A stretch of 64,000 nt of DNA, from NCBI GenBank assembly GCA_963791325.1, contig CAWBRU010000009.1, positions 124,001 to 188,000 on the forward strand, given 5' to 3'. Below are positions 1 through 11,027 of the stretch, one piece after another. The DNA is from JBEVJK01 sp963791325. GTDB lineage: Bacteria; Pseudomonadota; Alphaproteobacteria; Rhizobiales; Rhizobiaceae. A program made the position numbers and the translations under genes. Position 1 is the first letter of the stretch. The number at the start of each line of letters is the position of its first letter. The notes below the pieces were generated by a model. The model worked only from the letters and a program-made list of their open reading frames with translations, had not been told where the DNA came from and did no database searches.

Positions 1-301
1 ACTTCTCCCGAACGCTTGGCGACGCGCACCTTCTTGCCGTCCTTCTGAACCTGGAAGCCACCCGCGTCGGCTTGCCGTCCTTGGGGTCGGCAACGGCGAT
101 GTTGGACAGATGGATCGGCGCTTCCTTGGTGATGATGCCGCCTTCCTGGGACTGCGTCTGCTTCTGGTGGCGGCGGATCATGTTGACGCCGCGGACAACG
201 GCCTTGTCCTCCTTCGGCATCACGCGCACGACCTCGCCGGTGCGGCCCTTGTCCTTGCCGGCGAGCACGACGACCTTGTCGCCCTTGCGGATCTTCTGCA
301 T
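1..301 (-). CDS. rplX: 50S ribosomal protein L24 (partial, frameshifted)
   Basis: L24 is an early-assembly large-subunit protein that binds 23S rRNA. The reading begins MQKIRKGDKV and carries the KOW-type segment with VLAGKDKGRTGEV that marks the family. It runs in one frame to KPTR, then needs one extra base near positions 58-62 (GGTGGCTTCC where GGTGGGCTTCC is expected) to continue as VGFQVQKDGKKVRVAKRSGE. The last few residues lie beyond the window edge. It is the distal gene of the S10 cluster here, 14 bases after rplN. The missing G looks like a sequence error, not decay, because the downstream frame is fully conserved. Confidence 0.93.
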   Translation of the reverse strand, partial: MQKIRKGDKVVVLAGKDKGRTGEVVRVMPKEDKAVVRGVNMIRRHQKQTQSQEGGIITKEAPIHLSNIAVADPKDGKPTRVASRFRRTARRCASPSVREK

Positions 302-315
302 GACTTGCGGGCTCC

Positions 316-684
316 TTACAGCACTTCAGGCGCGAGCGAGATGATCTTCATGTGGTTCTTGGCGCGCAGCTCGCGCGGAACCGGTCCGAAGATACGCGTG
401 CCGATCGGCTCTTTCTTGTTGTCGACCAGCACGGCCGCGTTCTTGTCGAACCGGATCACGCTGCCGTCGGGACGGCGGATGTCCTTGGCGGTGCGCACCA
501 CCACCGCCTTCATCACGTCGCCCTTCTTGACGCGGCCGCGCGGAATCGCCTCCTTGATCGACACCACGATGATGTCGCCGACCGAGGCATATTTCCGCTT
601 CGAGCCGCCCAGCACCTTGATGCACATGACACGACGGGCGCCGGAATTGTCCGCGACGTCGAGGTTTGTTTGCATCTGAATCAT
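316..684 (-). CDS. rplN: 50S ribosomal protein L14
   Basis: A 122-residue protein, the standard length for L14, which sits at the subunit interface of the 50S particle and contributes to an intersubunit bridge. It starts MIQMQTNLDVADNSGARRVMCIKVLGG, of which the DNSGAR segment is the family signature, and ends MKIISLAPEVL. The start is the only one giving the conserved N-terminus. It lies between rpsQ and rplX in the usual S10 order, so it is almost certainly translated from the same polycistronic message. Nothing unusual is seen. Confidence 0.97.
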   Translation of the reverse strand: MIQMQTNLDVADNSGARRVMCIKVLGGSKRKYASVGDIIVVSIKEAIPRGRVKKGDVMKAVVVRTAKDIRRPDGSVIRFDKNAAVLVDNKKEPIGTRIFGPVPRELRAKNHMKIISLAPEVL

Positions 685-751
685 GACTGGCCGCCTTCTT
701 CTTTCTGTCCGTCAGGGAGGCCGCCGAAGGCCGCCTGCCCCGTTCGATCCG

Positions 752-997
752 TCACTGCCGCGCCTCGGCCTCGGTCAGCACCACCCAGCGCTTGTCCTTC
801 GAAATCGGCTTCAATTCCTGGATCAGCACGGTGTCGCCCACCTTGCAGGCATTGGTCTCGTCATGCGCCTTGTACTTCTTCGACAGGCGCACGGTCTTCT
901 TCATCACCGGGTGGGTGAAGCGCCGCTCGACCTTGACGACGACGGTCTTCTCGTTCTTGTCGCTGACGACAGTGCCCTGCAGAATGCGCTTTGGCAT
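752..997 (-). CDS. rpsQ: 30S ribosomal protein S17
   Basis: An 81-residue protein of the S17 family, a primary 16S rRNA-binding protein of the 30S subunit. It begins MPKRILQGTVVSDKNEKTVVVKVERR, an OB-fold N-terminus, followed by the conserved HPVMKK and a C-terminal stretch DTVLIQELKPISK. Length and order (rpmC upstream, rplN downstream) fit the S10 cluster exactly. The 67-base gap to rplN is larger than most gaps here but contains no gene or clear regulatory element. Confidence 0.97.
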   Translation of the reverse strand: MPKRILQGTVVSDKNEKTVVVKVERRFTHPVMKKTVRLSKKYKAHDETNACKVGDTVLIQELKPISKDKRWVVLTEAEARQ

Positions 998-1009
998 GGT
1001 GTGGCGTCC

Positions 1010-1207
1010 TTACTTCTTGCCGGCCGCTTTTTCGGCGGCGATCGTCTTGATCCGCGCGATGTCGCGGCGAACCTGCCGGACACGCGCCGTCTTCTCGAGC
1101 TGACCGGTCGCCTTCTGAAAGCGCAGATTGAACTGCTCCTTCTTCAGGTTGGCGAGGTCGTCGCTCAGCTGGTCCTGGGTCTTTGCCCGAACGTCGGAGG
1201 CTTTCAT
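1010..1207 (-). CDS. rpmC: 50S ribosomal protein L29
   Basis: A 65-residue protein starting MKASDVRAKTQDQLSDDL, with the L29 helical hairpin and the motif LKKEQFNLRFQKATGQL typical of the family, which sits near the nascent-chain exit tunnel. An upstream in-frame ATG at 1237 would add ten residues (MRIREKAATT) overlapping the end of rplP; the ATG at 1207 is preferred because it gives the normal N-terminus. Located between rplP and rpsQ as in other bacteria. Confidence 0.95.
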   Translation of the reverse strand: MKASDVRAKTQDQLSDDLANLKKEQFNLRFQKATGQLEKTARVRQVRRDIARIKTIAAEKAAGKK

Positions 1208-1226
1208 CGTCGTTGCCGCCTTCTCT

Positions 1227-1641
1227 CTAATCCGCAATGCGCTGGATGAAGCGCGTCTTCACCGACAGCTTGGCGGCGCCGAGCCTCAGCGCCTCGCGCG
1301 CGGTCTCCTCGGAGACGCCGTCGATCTCGAACATTACCCGGCCGGGCTTGACCCGGCAGGCCCAGAAATCGACCGCGCCCTTGCCTTTGCCCATGCGCAC
1401 CTCGGTCGGCTTCGACGGTGACCGGGACGTCGGGGAACACGCGGATCCAGACGCGGCCCTGGCGCTTCATCTCGCGGGTGATCGCGCGGCGGGCCGCCTC
1501 GATCTCGCGGGCCGTGACCCGGTTGGGTTCCATCGCCTTCAGCCCGAAGCCGCCGAAATCCAGGTTGGTGCCGCCCTTGGCGACGCCGTGGATGCGGCCC
1601 TTGAACTGCTTGCGGAACTTCGTGCGCTTTGGCTGCAGCAT
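1227..1641 (-). CDS. rplP: 50S ribosomal protein L16 (one-base insertion in this sequence)
   Basis: L16 organises the A-site region of the 50S subunit. The start MLQPKRTKFRKQFKGR and the internal GGTNLDFGGFGLKAMEPNR are characteristic. The frame is lost after RVFPDVPVT; skipping one G at 1417-1418 restores SKPTEVRMGKGKGAVDFWACRVKPG and the normal ending KTRFIQRIAD, with TAG at 1227-1229. Corrected length is 137 residues, the family norm. An essential gene with a perfectly preserved downstream frame argues for a sequencing or assembly indel, not a pseudogene. Confidence 0.95.
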
Positions 1642-1671
1642 CTTCTATGACTCCGAATTCGTTCCCGCCGC

Positions 1672-2385
1672 TCAGGCGGCCTCGCGACGGCGGCCGCGCT
1701 CGCGCTCGCCGCCATGATCGCCCTCGGTCGCACGCCGCTCGGAGGCCATCGGGTCGTGCTCGAGGATCTCGCCCTTGAACACCCAGACCTTGACGCCGCA
1801 GGTGCCGTAGGCGGTCTGCGCTTCGGCCGTGCCGTAGTCGACGTCGGCGCGCAGCGTGTGCAGCGGCACCCGGCCCTCGCGGTACCACTCCATGCGCGCG
1901 ATCTCGGCCCCGCCCAGCCGGCCGGCGCAGTTGATGCGGATGCCTTCGGCGCCGAGCCGCATCGCCGACTGCACGGCGCGCTTCATGGCGCGGCGGAAGG
2001 CGACGCGCCGCTCGAGCTGCTGGGCGATCGACTGCGCCACCAGCGTGGCATCGATCTCGGGCTTGCGCACCTCGACGATGTTGAGGTGGGTCTCCGACTT
2101 GGTCATTTCGGTCAGCTTCTTGCGCAGCTTCTCGATGTCGGCGCCCTTCTTGCCGATGATCAGCCCGGGACGGGCGGCGTGGATCGTCACCCGGCACTTC
2201 TTGTGCGGACGCTCGATCACCACCTTCGACACCGCCGCCTGCTTGAGCTCCTTGAGCAGATAGTTGCGGATCTTGATGTCTTCGTGCAGCAGATTGCCGT
2301 ATTCGCCGGTGTTGGCATACCAGCGCGAATCCCAGGTCCGGTTGATGCCGAGGCGCAGGCCGATCGGATTGACTTTCTGGCCCAT
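1672..2385 (-). CDS. rpsC: 30S ribosomal protein S3
   Basis: A 237-residue S3, part of the mRNA entry site and its helicase activity. It begins MGQKVNPIGLRLGINRTWDSRWYA and contains the KH-domain segment RPGLIIGKKGADIEKLR. The C-terminal domain holds AGRLGGAEIARMEWYREGRVPLHTLRADVDYG. The tail is charged and Arg/Glu-rich (GGERERGRRREAA), as often seen in this group. Its ATG shares one base with the rplV stop (TGATG), consistent with translational coupling. Confidence 0.98.
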   Translation of the reverse strand: MGQKVNPIGLRLGINRTWDSRWYANTGEYGNLLHEDIKIRNYLLKELKQAAVSKVVIERPHKKCRVTIHAARPGLIIGKKGADIEKLRKKLTEMTKSETHLNIVEVRKPEIDATLVAQSIAQQLERRVAFRRAMKRAVQSAMRLGAEGIRINCAGRLGGAEIARMEWYREGRVPLHTLRADVDYGTAEAQTAYGTCGVKVWVFKGEILEHDPMASERRATEGDHGGERERGRRREAA

Positions 2386-2774
2386 CAGGCGGCCTCCTCT
2401 TTCGCTTCGACCTCGCGAACGACGATCGTCAGGTTCGAAAACGGCTTCTCGATGCGGCTGGCGCGGCCGCGGCCGCGGGCATGAAAACGCTTCATCACCA
2501 GCGACTTGCCGACATAGGCCTCGGCCACGACCAGCGCGTCGACGTCGAGGTCGTGGTTGTTCTCCGCGTTGGCGATCGCCGATTCCAGCGTCTTCCTGAC
2601 GGTGCCGGCGATCCGCTTGCGCGAGAATTCGAGGTCGGCGAGCGCCGTCGCCACCTTCTTGCCGCGGATCAGCGCGGCAACCAGGTTGAGCTTCTGCGGG
2701 CTGACGCGGACGGTGCGCAGCACCGCGCGCGCCTCGTTGTCAGCAAGCCTGCGCGGGGCCTTGGCCTTGCCCAT
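2385..2774 (-). CDS. rplV: 50S ribosomal protein L22
   Basis: A 129-residue L22, whose long beta-hairpin lines the peptide exit tunnel. It begins MGKAKAPRRLADNEARAVLRTVRVSPQKLN and ends with the conserved hairpin region MKRFHARGRGRASRIEKPFSNLTIVV. The residues at the tunnel constriction look ordinary. It lies two bases after rpsS and overlaps rpsC by one base, so expression is tied to the S10 operon. Confidence 0.98.
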   Translation of the reverse strand: MGKAKAPRRLADNEARAVLRTVRVSPQKLNLVAALIRGKKVATALADLEFSRKRIAGTVRKTLESAIANAENNHDLDVDALVVAEAYVGKSLVMKRFHARGRGRASRIEKPFSNLTIVVREVEAKEEAA

Positions 2775-2776
2775 GG

Positions 2777-3055
2777 TTACTTCCTCTTCGCCTTCTTGTC
2801 GGCACCATGCCCGTAATAGGTCCGGGTCGGCGCGAACTCACCGAATTTGTGGCCCACCATGTCCTCGTTGACGGACACCGGGATGTGCTTCTGGCCGTTG
2901 TAGACGCCGAAGGTGAGGCCGACGAACTGCGGCAGGATGGTGGAGCGGCGGCTCCACATCTTGATCACCTCGCTGCGGCCACCTTCGCGGACCTTGTCTG
3001 CCTTCTTGAGCAGATAGCCGTCGATGAACGGGCCCTTCCAGACTGAACGAGTCAC
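2777..3055 (-). CDS. rpsS: 30S ribosomal protein S19
   Basis: A 92-residue S19, located in the head of the 30S subunit near the A and P sites. It starts MTRSVWKGPFIDGYLL and carries the family block STILPQFVGLTFGVYNGQKHIPV followed by VGHKFGEFAPTRTYYGHG. Length is standard. It sits 18 bases after rplB and 2 bases before rplV in the expected S10 order, with no anomaly. Confidence 0.98.
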   Translation of the reverse strand: MTRSVWKGPFIDGYLLKKADKVREGGRSEVIKMWSRRSTILPQFVGLTFGVYNGQKHIPVSVNEDMVGHKFGEFAPTRTYYGHGADKKAKRK

Positions 3056-3073
3056 TTGGCGCTACCTCTAGAC

Positions 3074-3910
3074 TTAGCTCTTGCGCTGATGGCGCGAGCG
3101 CAGGATGAACTTGTCGGTCGCCTTGTTCGACCGCGTCTTCTTGCCCTTGGTCGGCTTGCCCCACGGCGTCACCGGATGGCGGCCGCCCGAGGTGCGGCCC
3201 TCGCCGCCGCCATGCGGATGGTCGACCGGGTTCATCGACGACGCCGCGATTGTGCGGGCGGCGGCCGCGCCAGCGGCTGCGGCCGGCCTTGCCGTCATTG
3301 ATGTTGCCGTGGTCGGGGTTGGACACCGCGCCGACGGTGGCGAAGCAGCCGCCGTGAACGACCCGCTGCTCGCCCGAATTCAGCCGCAGGATCGCCATGC
3401 CCTGGTCGCGGCCGACGAGCTGCGCATAAGCGCCGGCCGAACGCGCCATCTGGCCGCCCTTGCCCGGCTTCAGCTCGATGTTGTGGACGATGGTGCCGAC
3501 CGGCATCGCCGACAGCGGCATGGCATTGCCGGGCTTGACGTCGACGGACGGGCCGGCGACCACCTTGTCGCCGACGGCCAGGCGCTGCGGCGCCAGGATG
3601 TAGGCCAGCTCGCCGTCGTCATACTTGATCAGCGCGATGAAGGCGGTGCGGTTCGGGTCGTACTCCAGCCGCTCGCACCGTCGCCGGTGACGTCGAGCTT
3701 GCGCCGCTTGAAGTCGACGATGCGATACGAACGCTTGTGACCGCCGCCGAGGAAGCGGGTGGTGACGCGGCCGTAATTGTTGCGCCCGCCCGAGGAGGTC
3801 AGGCCGACCGTCAGGCCCTTGACCGGCTTGCCCTTGTAGAGGCCGGAGCGGTCGACGATGACCAACTGGCGCTGACTCGGCGTGACCGGCTTGTAGGATT
3901 TGAGTGCCAT
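3074..3910 (-). CDS. rplB: 50S ribosomal protein L2 (two frameshifts in this sequence)
   Basis: L2 is needed for subunit association and lies close to the peptidyl transferase centre. Three frames must be joined. The N-terminus MALKSYKPVTPSQRQLVIVDRSG runs to about 3680. A second frame carries MPLSAMPVGTIVHNIELKPGKGGQ and GAVSNPDHGNINDGKAGRSRWRG. The C-terminus MNPVDHPHGGGEGRTSGGRHPVTPWG ends at TAA 3074-3076. The breaks are near 3671-3685, where a few bases before ERLEYDPN look lost or altered, and near 3235, where one extra C sits in GTCGTC-ATGAAC. The catalytic-region histidine of the HPHGGGEG motif is intact. Two indels in one essential gene point to sequence error. Confidence 0.93.
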
Positions 3911-3936
3911 GGTGCTCTTCCCTTGCGGCCGCTTTT

Positions 3937-4231
3937 CTAGAGGCCCGTGGCGACGTCGATCGACTGGCCGTCGGCCAGCGTCACGACCGCCTTCTTGACA
4001 TCGCTCTGCCGGCCGACCGTGCCGCGGAAGCGCTTCAGCTTGCCCTTGCGCAGCAGCGTGTTGACGGCCGTCACCTTGACGCCGAACAGCGCCTCGACAG
4101 CCGCCTTGATCTCCGGCTTGGTGGCCTTGCGGGCGACGTTGAAGACGACCTGGTTCTGCTCGGATGCCAGCGTCGATTTCTCGGTGATGGCCGGGCTCGA
4201 CGATCACGTCGTAGTGGCGCAGATCCGTCAT
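3937..4231 (-). CDS. rplW: 50S ribosomal protein L23 (one-base insertion in this sequence)
   Basis: L23 sits at the tunnel exit and docks trigger factor and SRP. The start MTDLRHYDVIVEP is normal; dropping one G around 4193-4195 restores ITEKSTLASEQNQVVFNVARKATKPEIKAAVEALFGVKV and the ending SIDVATGL with TAG at 3937-3939. The corrected length is about 97 residues, as expected. The ATG overlaps the rplD stop codon by four bases (ATGA), a coupling arrangement. The frame break is best explained as a sequence error. Confidence 0.93.
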
Positions 4232-4854
4232 TTGAAGCGCTCCTCGAGGGCCGCGATGGCGGCCTTGGACAGGACCAGCGTGCCGCGGCGCAGAATGTCG
4301 TAGACGTTGATGCCCTGGACGGGCAGCACGTCGATGTTGGGGATGTTGGCCGCGGCGCGCTTGAAGTTCTGGTCGAGCTCGGCGCCGCCGATCATCAACG
4401 CGTTGGCCAGGCCGAGCTTGGCGAACTGGCCGACCAGCACCTTGGTCTTGGCGTCCGACATCGCCAGGTCGTCGACGACGATCAGGCTCGCGGCCTTGGC
4501 CTTGGCCGACAGCGCATGCTTCAGGCCGAGCACGCGCAGCTTCTTGGGCAGATCGTGCGCATGGCTGCGGGCGACCGGCCCGTGAGCCTTGCCGCCGCCG
4601 CGAAACTGCGGCGCGCGCGCCGAGTGGTGGCGGGCCCGGCCGGTGCCCTTCTGCTTGTACATCTTGGCGCCGGTGCGGGCGACGTCGGCCCGGCCCTTGG
4701 CCTGGTGGGTGCCCTGCTGCCGCTTGGCAAGCTGCCAGCGCACGACGCGCTGCAGGATGTCCTCGCGCGGCTCCAGGCCGAAGATCTCGGTCGAGAGCTT
4801 GACCTTGCCGGCATCCTCGCCGGCGAGCGTGGTGATCTTCACGTCCATCATCAT
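4228..4854 (-). CDS. rplD: 50S ribosomal protein L4
   Basis: A 208-residue L4, a 23S rRNA-binding protein with a loop reaching the exit tunnel; in some bacteria it also represses the S10 operon. The tunnel-loop region RTGAKMYKQKGTGRARHHSARAPQFRGGG is typical, and the C-terminal half contains VVDDLAMSD and NIDVLPVQGINVYDILRRGTLVLSK. The start codon overlaps the rplC stop by four bases and the stop overlaps rplW by four, so these three genes are tightly coupled. Confidence 0.97.
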   Translation of the reverse strand: MMMDVKITTLAGEDAGKVKLSTEIFGLEPREDILQRVVRWQLAKRQQGTHQAKGRADVARTGAKMYKQKGTGRARHHSARAPQFRGGGKAHGPVARSHAHDLPKKLRVLGLKHALSAKAKAASLIVVDDLAMSDAKTKVLVGQFAKLGLANALMIGGAELDQNFKRAAANIPNIDVLPVQGINVYDILRRGTLVLSKAAIAALEERFK

Positions 4855-5564
4855 GCCCCTTCATTGGCCGCGGCGGCGACCTGGCCGGCGGCGGCGCGCA
4901 GCGCTGCGGGACGCGGTGCGTTCTCCGGCAGCGCCGCCTTGACGGCGTCGCGCACCAGGATCCAGGCGCCCTTGGTGCCGGGCACCGCACCGCGGATCAG
5001 GATCAGGCCGCGCTCCAGATCGGTCTGCACCACCTCGACATTCTGGGTGGTGACGCGGGTGTCGCCCATGTGACCGGCCATCTTCTTGCCCTTGAACACC
5101 TTGCCGGGGTCCTGGCGCTGTCCGGTCGAGCCGTGGCTGCGGTGCGACACCGAGTTACCGTGGCTGGCGCGGCCGCCGCCGAAATTGTGGCGCTTCATGA
5201 CGCCCTGGAAACCCTTGCCGGTGGTCGTGCCGGTGACATCGACCTTCTGGCCGGCGACGAAATGCTCGACCGTGAGCTCGGCGCCGATGTCGAGCAGGTT
5301 CTCAGGCGACACCCGGAATTCCGCCAGCCTCGCCTTCGGCTCGACCGAGGCGGCGGCGAAATGGCCGCGCAGCGCCTTGCTCGTGTTCTTGACCTTGGCC
5401 AGACCCACGCCGAGCTGCACGGCGGTATAGCCGTTCTTCTCCTGGGTGCGCTGGGCCACCACCTGGCAGCTCTCCATGCGCAGAACGGTCACCGGAACAT
5501 GCTCGCCGGCGTCGTTGTAGACGCGCGTCATGCCGACTTTCTGTGCGATAACACCTGAACGCAT
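4851..5564 (-). CDS. rplC: 50S ribosomal protein L3
   Basis: A 237-residue L3, which initiates 50S assembly and contacts the peptidyl transferase centre. I start at MRSGVIAQKVGMTRVYND (5564) because this is the universal N-terminus; the open frame extends seven codons further upstream. The family block GTTTGKGFQGVMKRHNFGGGRASHGNSVSHR is present, containing the glutamine (GKGFQG) methylated by PrmB in related bacteria. The C-terminal tail is Ala-rich (PAALRAAAGQVAAAANEGA), a lineage-type extension. It overlaps rplD by four bases. Confidence 0.96.
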   Translation of the reverse strand: MRSGVIAQKVGMTRVYNDAGEHVPVTVLRMESCQVVAQRTQEKNGYTAVQLGVGLAKVKNTSKALRGHFAAASVEPKARLAEFRVSPENLLDIGAELTVEHFVAGQKVDVTGTTTGKGFQGVMKRHNFGGGRASHGNSVSHRSHGSTGQRQDPGKVFKGKKMAGHMGDTRVTTQNVEVVQTDLERGLILIRGAVPGTKGAWILVRDAVKAALPENAPRPAALRAAAGQVAAAANEGA

Positions 5565-5607
5565 CGGTTTCGATTTCCTTTGCAAGTTCCGCCCGGAACC
5601 GTGTTCC

Positions 5608-5916
5608 TCAGAGCTTGATCTCGACGTCCACGCCGGCGGCCAGATCGAGCTTCATCAGCGCATCGACCGTCTGCGGGGTCGGGTCGACGATGTCGAGCAG
5701 CCGCTTATGGGTGCGCATCTCGAACTGCTCGCGGCTCTTCTTGTCGATATGCGGCGAGCGGTTGACCGTGAACTTCTCGATGCGGGTCGGCAGCGGGATC
5801 GGGCCGCGGACATTGGCGCCGGTGCGCTTGGCCGTCGAGACGATCTCGCGCGTCGAGGCATCGAGCACGCGATGGTCGAACGCTTTGAGGCGGATGCGGA
5901 TGTTTTGTCCGTTCAT
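5608..5916 (-). CDS. rpsJ: 30S ribosomal protein S10
   Basis: A 102-residue S10, a component of the 30S head that also acts as NusE in transcription antitermination. It starts MNGQNIRIRLKAFDHRVLD and contains RTGANVRGPIPLPTRIEKFTVNRSPHIDKKSREQFEMRTHKRL, which is nearly invariant in bacteria. It is the first gene of the S10 segment, 76 bases after tuf. I see no separate strong promoter or L4-type leader in that gap, suggesting read-through from the str operon. Confidence 0.98.
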   Translation of the reverse strand: MNGQNIRIRLKAFDHRVLDASTREIVSTAKRTGANVRGPIPLPTRIEKFTVNRSPHIDKKSREQFEMRTHKRLLDIVDPTPQTVDALMKLDLAAGVDVEIKL

Positions 5917-5992
5917 TTCGGTCGTTCCTTGTTCTGGCGCGGCGCGGGCTCGTCGAAGCCGCCCGCGACAGATCCGTTCCTGCTCTTTTCGC

Positions 5993-7168
<1,176 letters not shown>

Positions 7169-7236
7169 GTGAGCTCTCCGTTCCTGCTGCCCGGTTAAGG
7201 CGTTGGTTTAGGCTGTCGCGACAAGTCTCTGCCGCG

Positions 7237-9327
<2,091 letters not shown>

Positions 9328-9357
9328 GGAACGTCCCTTTCCGTCTCGGTCGCGCCG

Positions 9358-9828
9358 TTACCAGCGGTAGTGCGCGAAGGCGCGGTTGGCTTCCGCCATC
9401 TTGTGGGTGTCTTCGCGCTTCTTGACCGCGGTGCCGCGGTTGTTGGCGGCATCCATCAGCTCGCCGGACAGCCGGTCGACCATCGTCGATTCATTGCGGT
9501 TGCGCGCGGCGGTGATCAGCCAGCGGATCGCCAGCGCCTGGCGGCGCTCCGGGCGGACGTCGACCGGCACCTGATAGGTGGCGCCGCCGACACGGCGGGA
9601 GCGCACCTCGACATGCGGCGCGACGTTGTCCAGCGCCTGGTGGAACACCGTCACCGGCTCCTGCTTGGTCTTCTGCTGAACCTGGTCGAGCGCGCTGTAG
9701 ACGATCGTCTCGGCGACCGACTTCTTGCCGTCATGCATGATGGCGTTCATGAACTTGGTGACGATCAGATCGCCGAACTTCGGGTCCGGGTTGATCTCGC
9801 GCTTCTCTGCACTGTGGCGTCGGGACAT
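9358..9828 (-). CDS. rpsG: 30S ribosomal protein S7
   Basis: A 156-residue S7, the primary organiser of the 30S head and, in some bacteria, the str operon repressor. It starts MSRRHSAEKREINPDPKFGDLIVTKFMNAIM and contains VRSRRVGGATYQVPVDVRPERRQALAIRWL, both characteristic. The ending MAEANRAFAHYRW is the normal short C-terminus. It lies between rpsL and fusA. The 66-base gap before it, after rpsL, carries an A-rich stretch but no clear hairpin. Confidence 0.98.
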   Translation of the reverse strand: MSRRHSAEKREINPDPKFGDLIVTKFMNAIMHDGKKSVAETIVYSALDQVQQKTKQEPVTVFHQALDNVAPHVEVRSRRVGGATYQVPVDVRPERRQALAIRWLITAARNRNESTMVDRLSGELMDAANNRGTAVKKREDTHKMAEANRAFAHYRW

Positions 9829-9894
9829 CGTTGTCGTCTCTCGATCGTTGGCGGCCCCGAGCGCAGAAAAAAAGCGCCGAAGCCGGGAAAACCC

Positions 9895-10266
9895 TTACTT
9901 CGGACGCTTGGCACCGTATTTGGAACGGCGCTGCTTGCGGTTCTTGACGCCTTGGGTGTCGAGCACGCCGCGAATGATGTGATAGCGCACGCCCGGCAGG
10001 TCCTTGACGCGGCCGCCGCGGATCATCACCACCGAGTGCTCCTGCAGGTTGTGGCCCTCGCCCGGGATATAGCCGATGACCTCGAAGCCGTTGGTGAGGC
10101 GGATCTTGGCCACCTTGCGCAACGCCGAGTTCGGCTTCTTCGGCGTCGTCGTGTAGACGCGCGTGCAGACGCCCCGCTTCTGCGGGTTGGCCTGCATGGC
10201 CGGAACCTTGTTGCGCTTCACCGGCGCAATGCGCGGCTTGCGGATCAGCTGGTTTACGGTGGGCAT
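9895..10266 (-). CDS. rpsL: 30S ribosomal protein S12
   Basis: A 123-residue S12, the decoding-centre protein. The start MPTVNQLIRKPR at 10266 is the universal N-terminus; the frame stays open far upstream but that extension is not protein-like. The loop PKKPNSALRK and the segment GGRVKDLPGVRYH are intact, with lysines at the two positions (43 and 88 counting Met) whose replacement confers streptomycin resistance in other bacteria, so the sequence is of the sensitive type. It is the first gene of the str-S10 transcript, preceded by a long leader. Confidence 0.98.
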   Translation of the reverse strand: MPTVNQLIRKPRIAPVKRNKVPAMQANPQKRGVCTRVYTTTPKKPNSALRKVAKIRLTNGFEVIGYIPGEGHNLQEHSVVMIRGGRVKDLPGVRYHIIRGVLDTQGVKNRKQRRSKYGAKRPK

Positions 10267-10741
10267 CAACCTTCCTCTTGTTCTTCCTGCGGTGTCACGA
10301 GCCCTTCCGGAACGTCCGGCAAAGCCGCTTTCCATACGACAATTCGGGCCCCGAACCGCAGCTGCGGTCTTGCCCGAACAAATGCAGAGGAAGCGGGAAC
10401 CGCTTCGTGCGCGCCGGAAATTGTCTTCGCTCGTAGAACGAACCGTGTTTGAGGCAAACTCCAGGGCGCGACGCCCCGAAAAGCAAAGCCTCACATCGGC
10501 TCAGACGGGGCGGCTTCTACCCGCAACACCCGCGAGCGTCAACCCCGAAGCGCATGAATTCGAAGCAATTTAGCGTCTTCGCGCAGCGCCCGAAGCGGCG
10601 CGCAAGAATGTTGCTTGCCGGCGGTGCCTGCCGGCAGAATATGGCCATCGGCATGCTGTCGATCAAGGCCGAAGCGGTCTAAGAAAGGAAACCCGGTCGT
10701 GGTCCCTCGGGCCCGCTCCCCCGGCGAGGAGCCTGTCAGCC
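10267..10741. other. Intergenic region between rpsL and a divergent small gene
   Basis: This 475-base stretch separates the minus-strand str operon from the plus-strand gene at 10742. It holds the str promoter (10514-10542) and the long rpsL leader (10267 to about 10507). Open frames inside it show no protein-like character. On the plus strand a GAGGAG sits about ten bases before the ATG at 10742. No tRNA or other RNA gene was recognised. Confidence 0.6.
10514..10542 (-). promoter_or_regulatory. Probable sigma-70 promoter of the str-S10 operon
   Basis: On the minus strand TTGACG (10537-10542) is followed after exactly 17 bases by TAGAAG (10514-10519). This matches the alphaproteobacterial housekeeping pattern of TTGAC plus an AT-containing -10 box and stands out in a GC-rich context. 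A start near 10507 would give a leader of about 240 nt before rpsL. Inferred from sequence only. Confidence 0.6.
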
Positions 10742-11023
10742 ATGAACGACAATGACGAACCAGCCGTCACCATCATCGTCGGCCGCGTGTGGAGGCACAA
10801 GGACGGCAAGCCGACCGGCGTGCATGTGATGCTGGTGGCGCCTGACGAGGACAGCGCCGTGCGCCGCGCGCTCGAAGCGCTGACGCGGGAAGGCTACGCC
10901 GAGGCCGAGCTCGATCAGATCGGCGACCTCGACGGCGTGCCCGACGAGGAGCCGCACCTTTCGGCCTACCAAGGGGCGGTGGAAGGCGAAGTGTCGATCG
11001 TGACCTTCGATCTGCCGGGGTGA
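10742..11023 (+). CDS. Small conserved-looking protein of unknown function
   Basis: A 93-residue acidic protein that I do not recognise. It begins MNDNDEPAVTIIVGRVWRH and ends EVSIVTFDLPG. The pattern suggests a compact alpha/beta fold: a beta strand (TIIVGRVWRH), a second (VHVMLVAPDE), a helix with alternating acidic and basic residues (DSAVRRALEALTREGYAEAEL), then an acidic loop and a final strand. No signal peptide, membrane segment or metal-binding cluster is seen. The start is supported by GAGGAG upstream. It is transcribed divergently from rpsL and converges on prfB across an inverted repeat. Codon use resembles the neighbours, so it is probably a real gene. Confidence 0.65.
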   Translation: MNDNDEPAVTIIVGRVWRHKDGKPTGVHVMLVAPDEDSAVRRALEALTREGYAEAELDQIGDLDGVPDEEPHLSAYQGAVEGEVSIVTFDLPG

Positions 11024-11027
11024 ACCA

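Noticed and set aside
3074..3910. rplB as a pseudogene
   Set aside because: Both breaks are short indels in an essential gene whose remaining sequence is conserved; sequence error is more likely.
10295..10494. An N-terminal extension of S12 or a leader peptide in the rpsL leader
   Set aside because: The translated text has no similarity to ribosomal proteins and the standard S12 start is at 10266.
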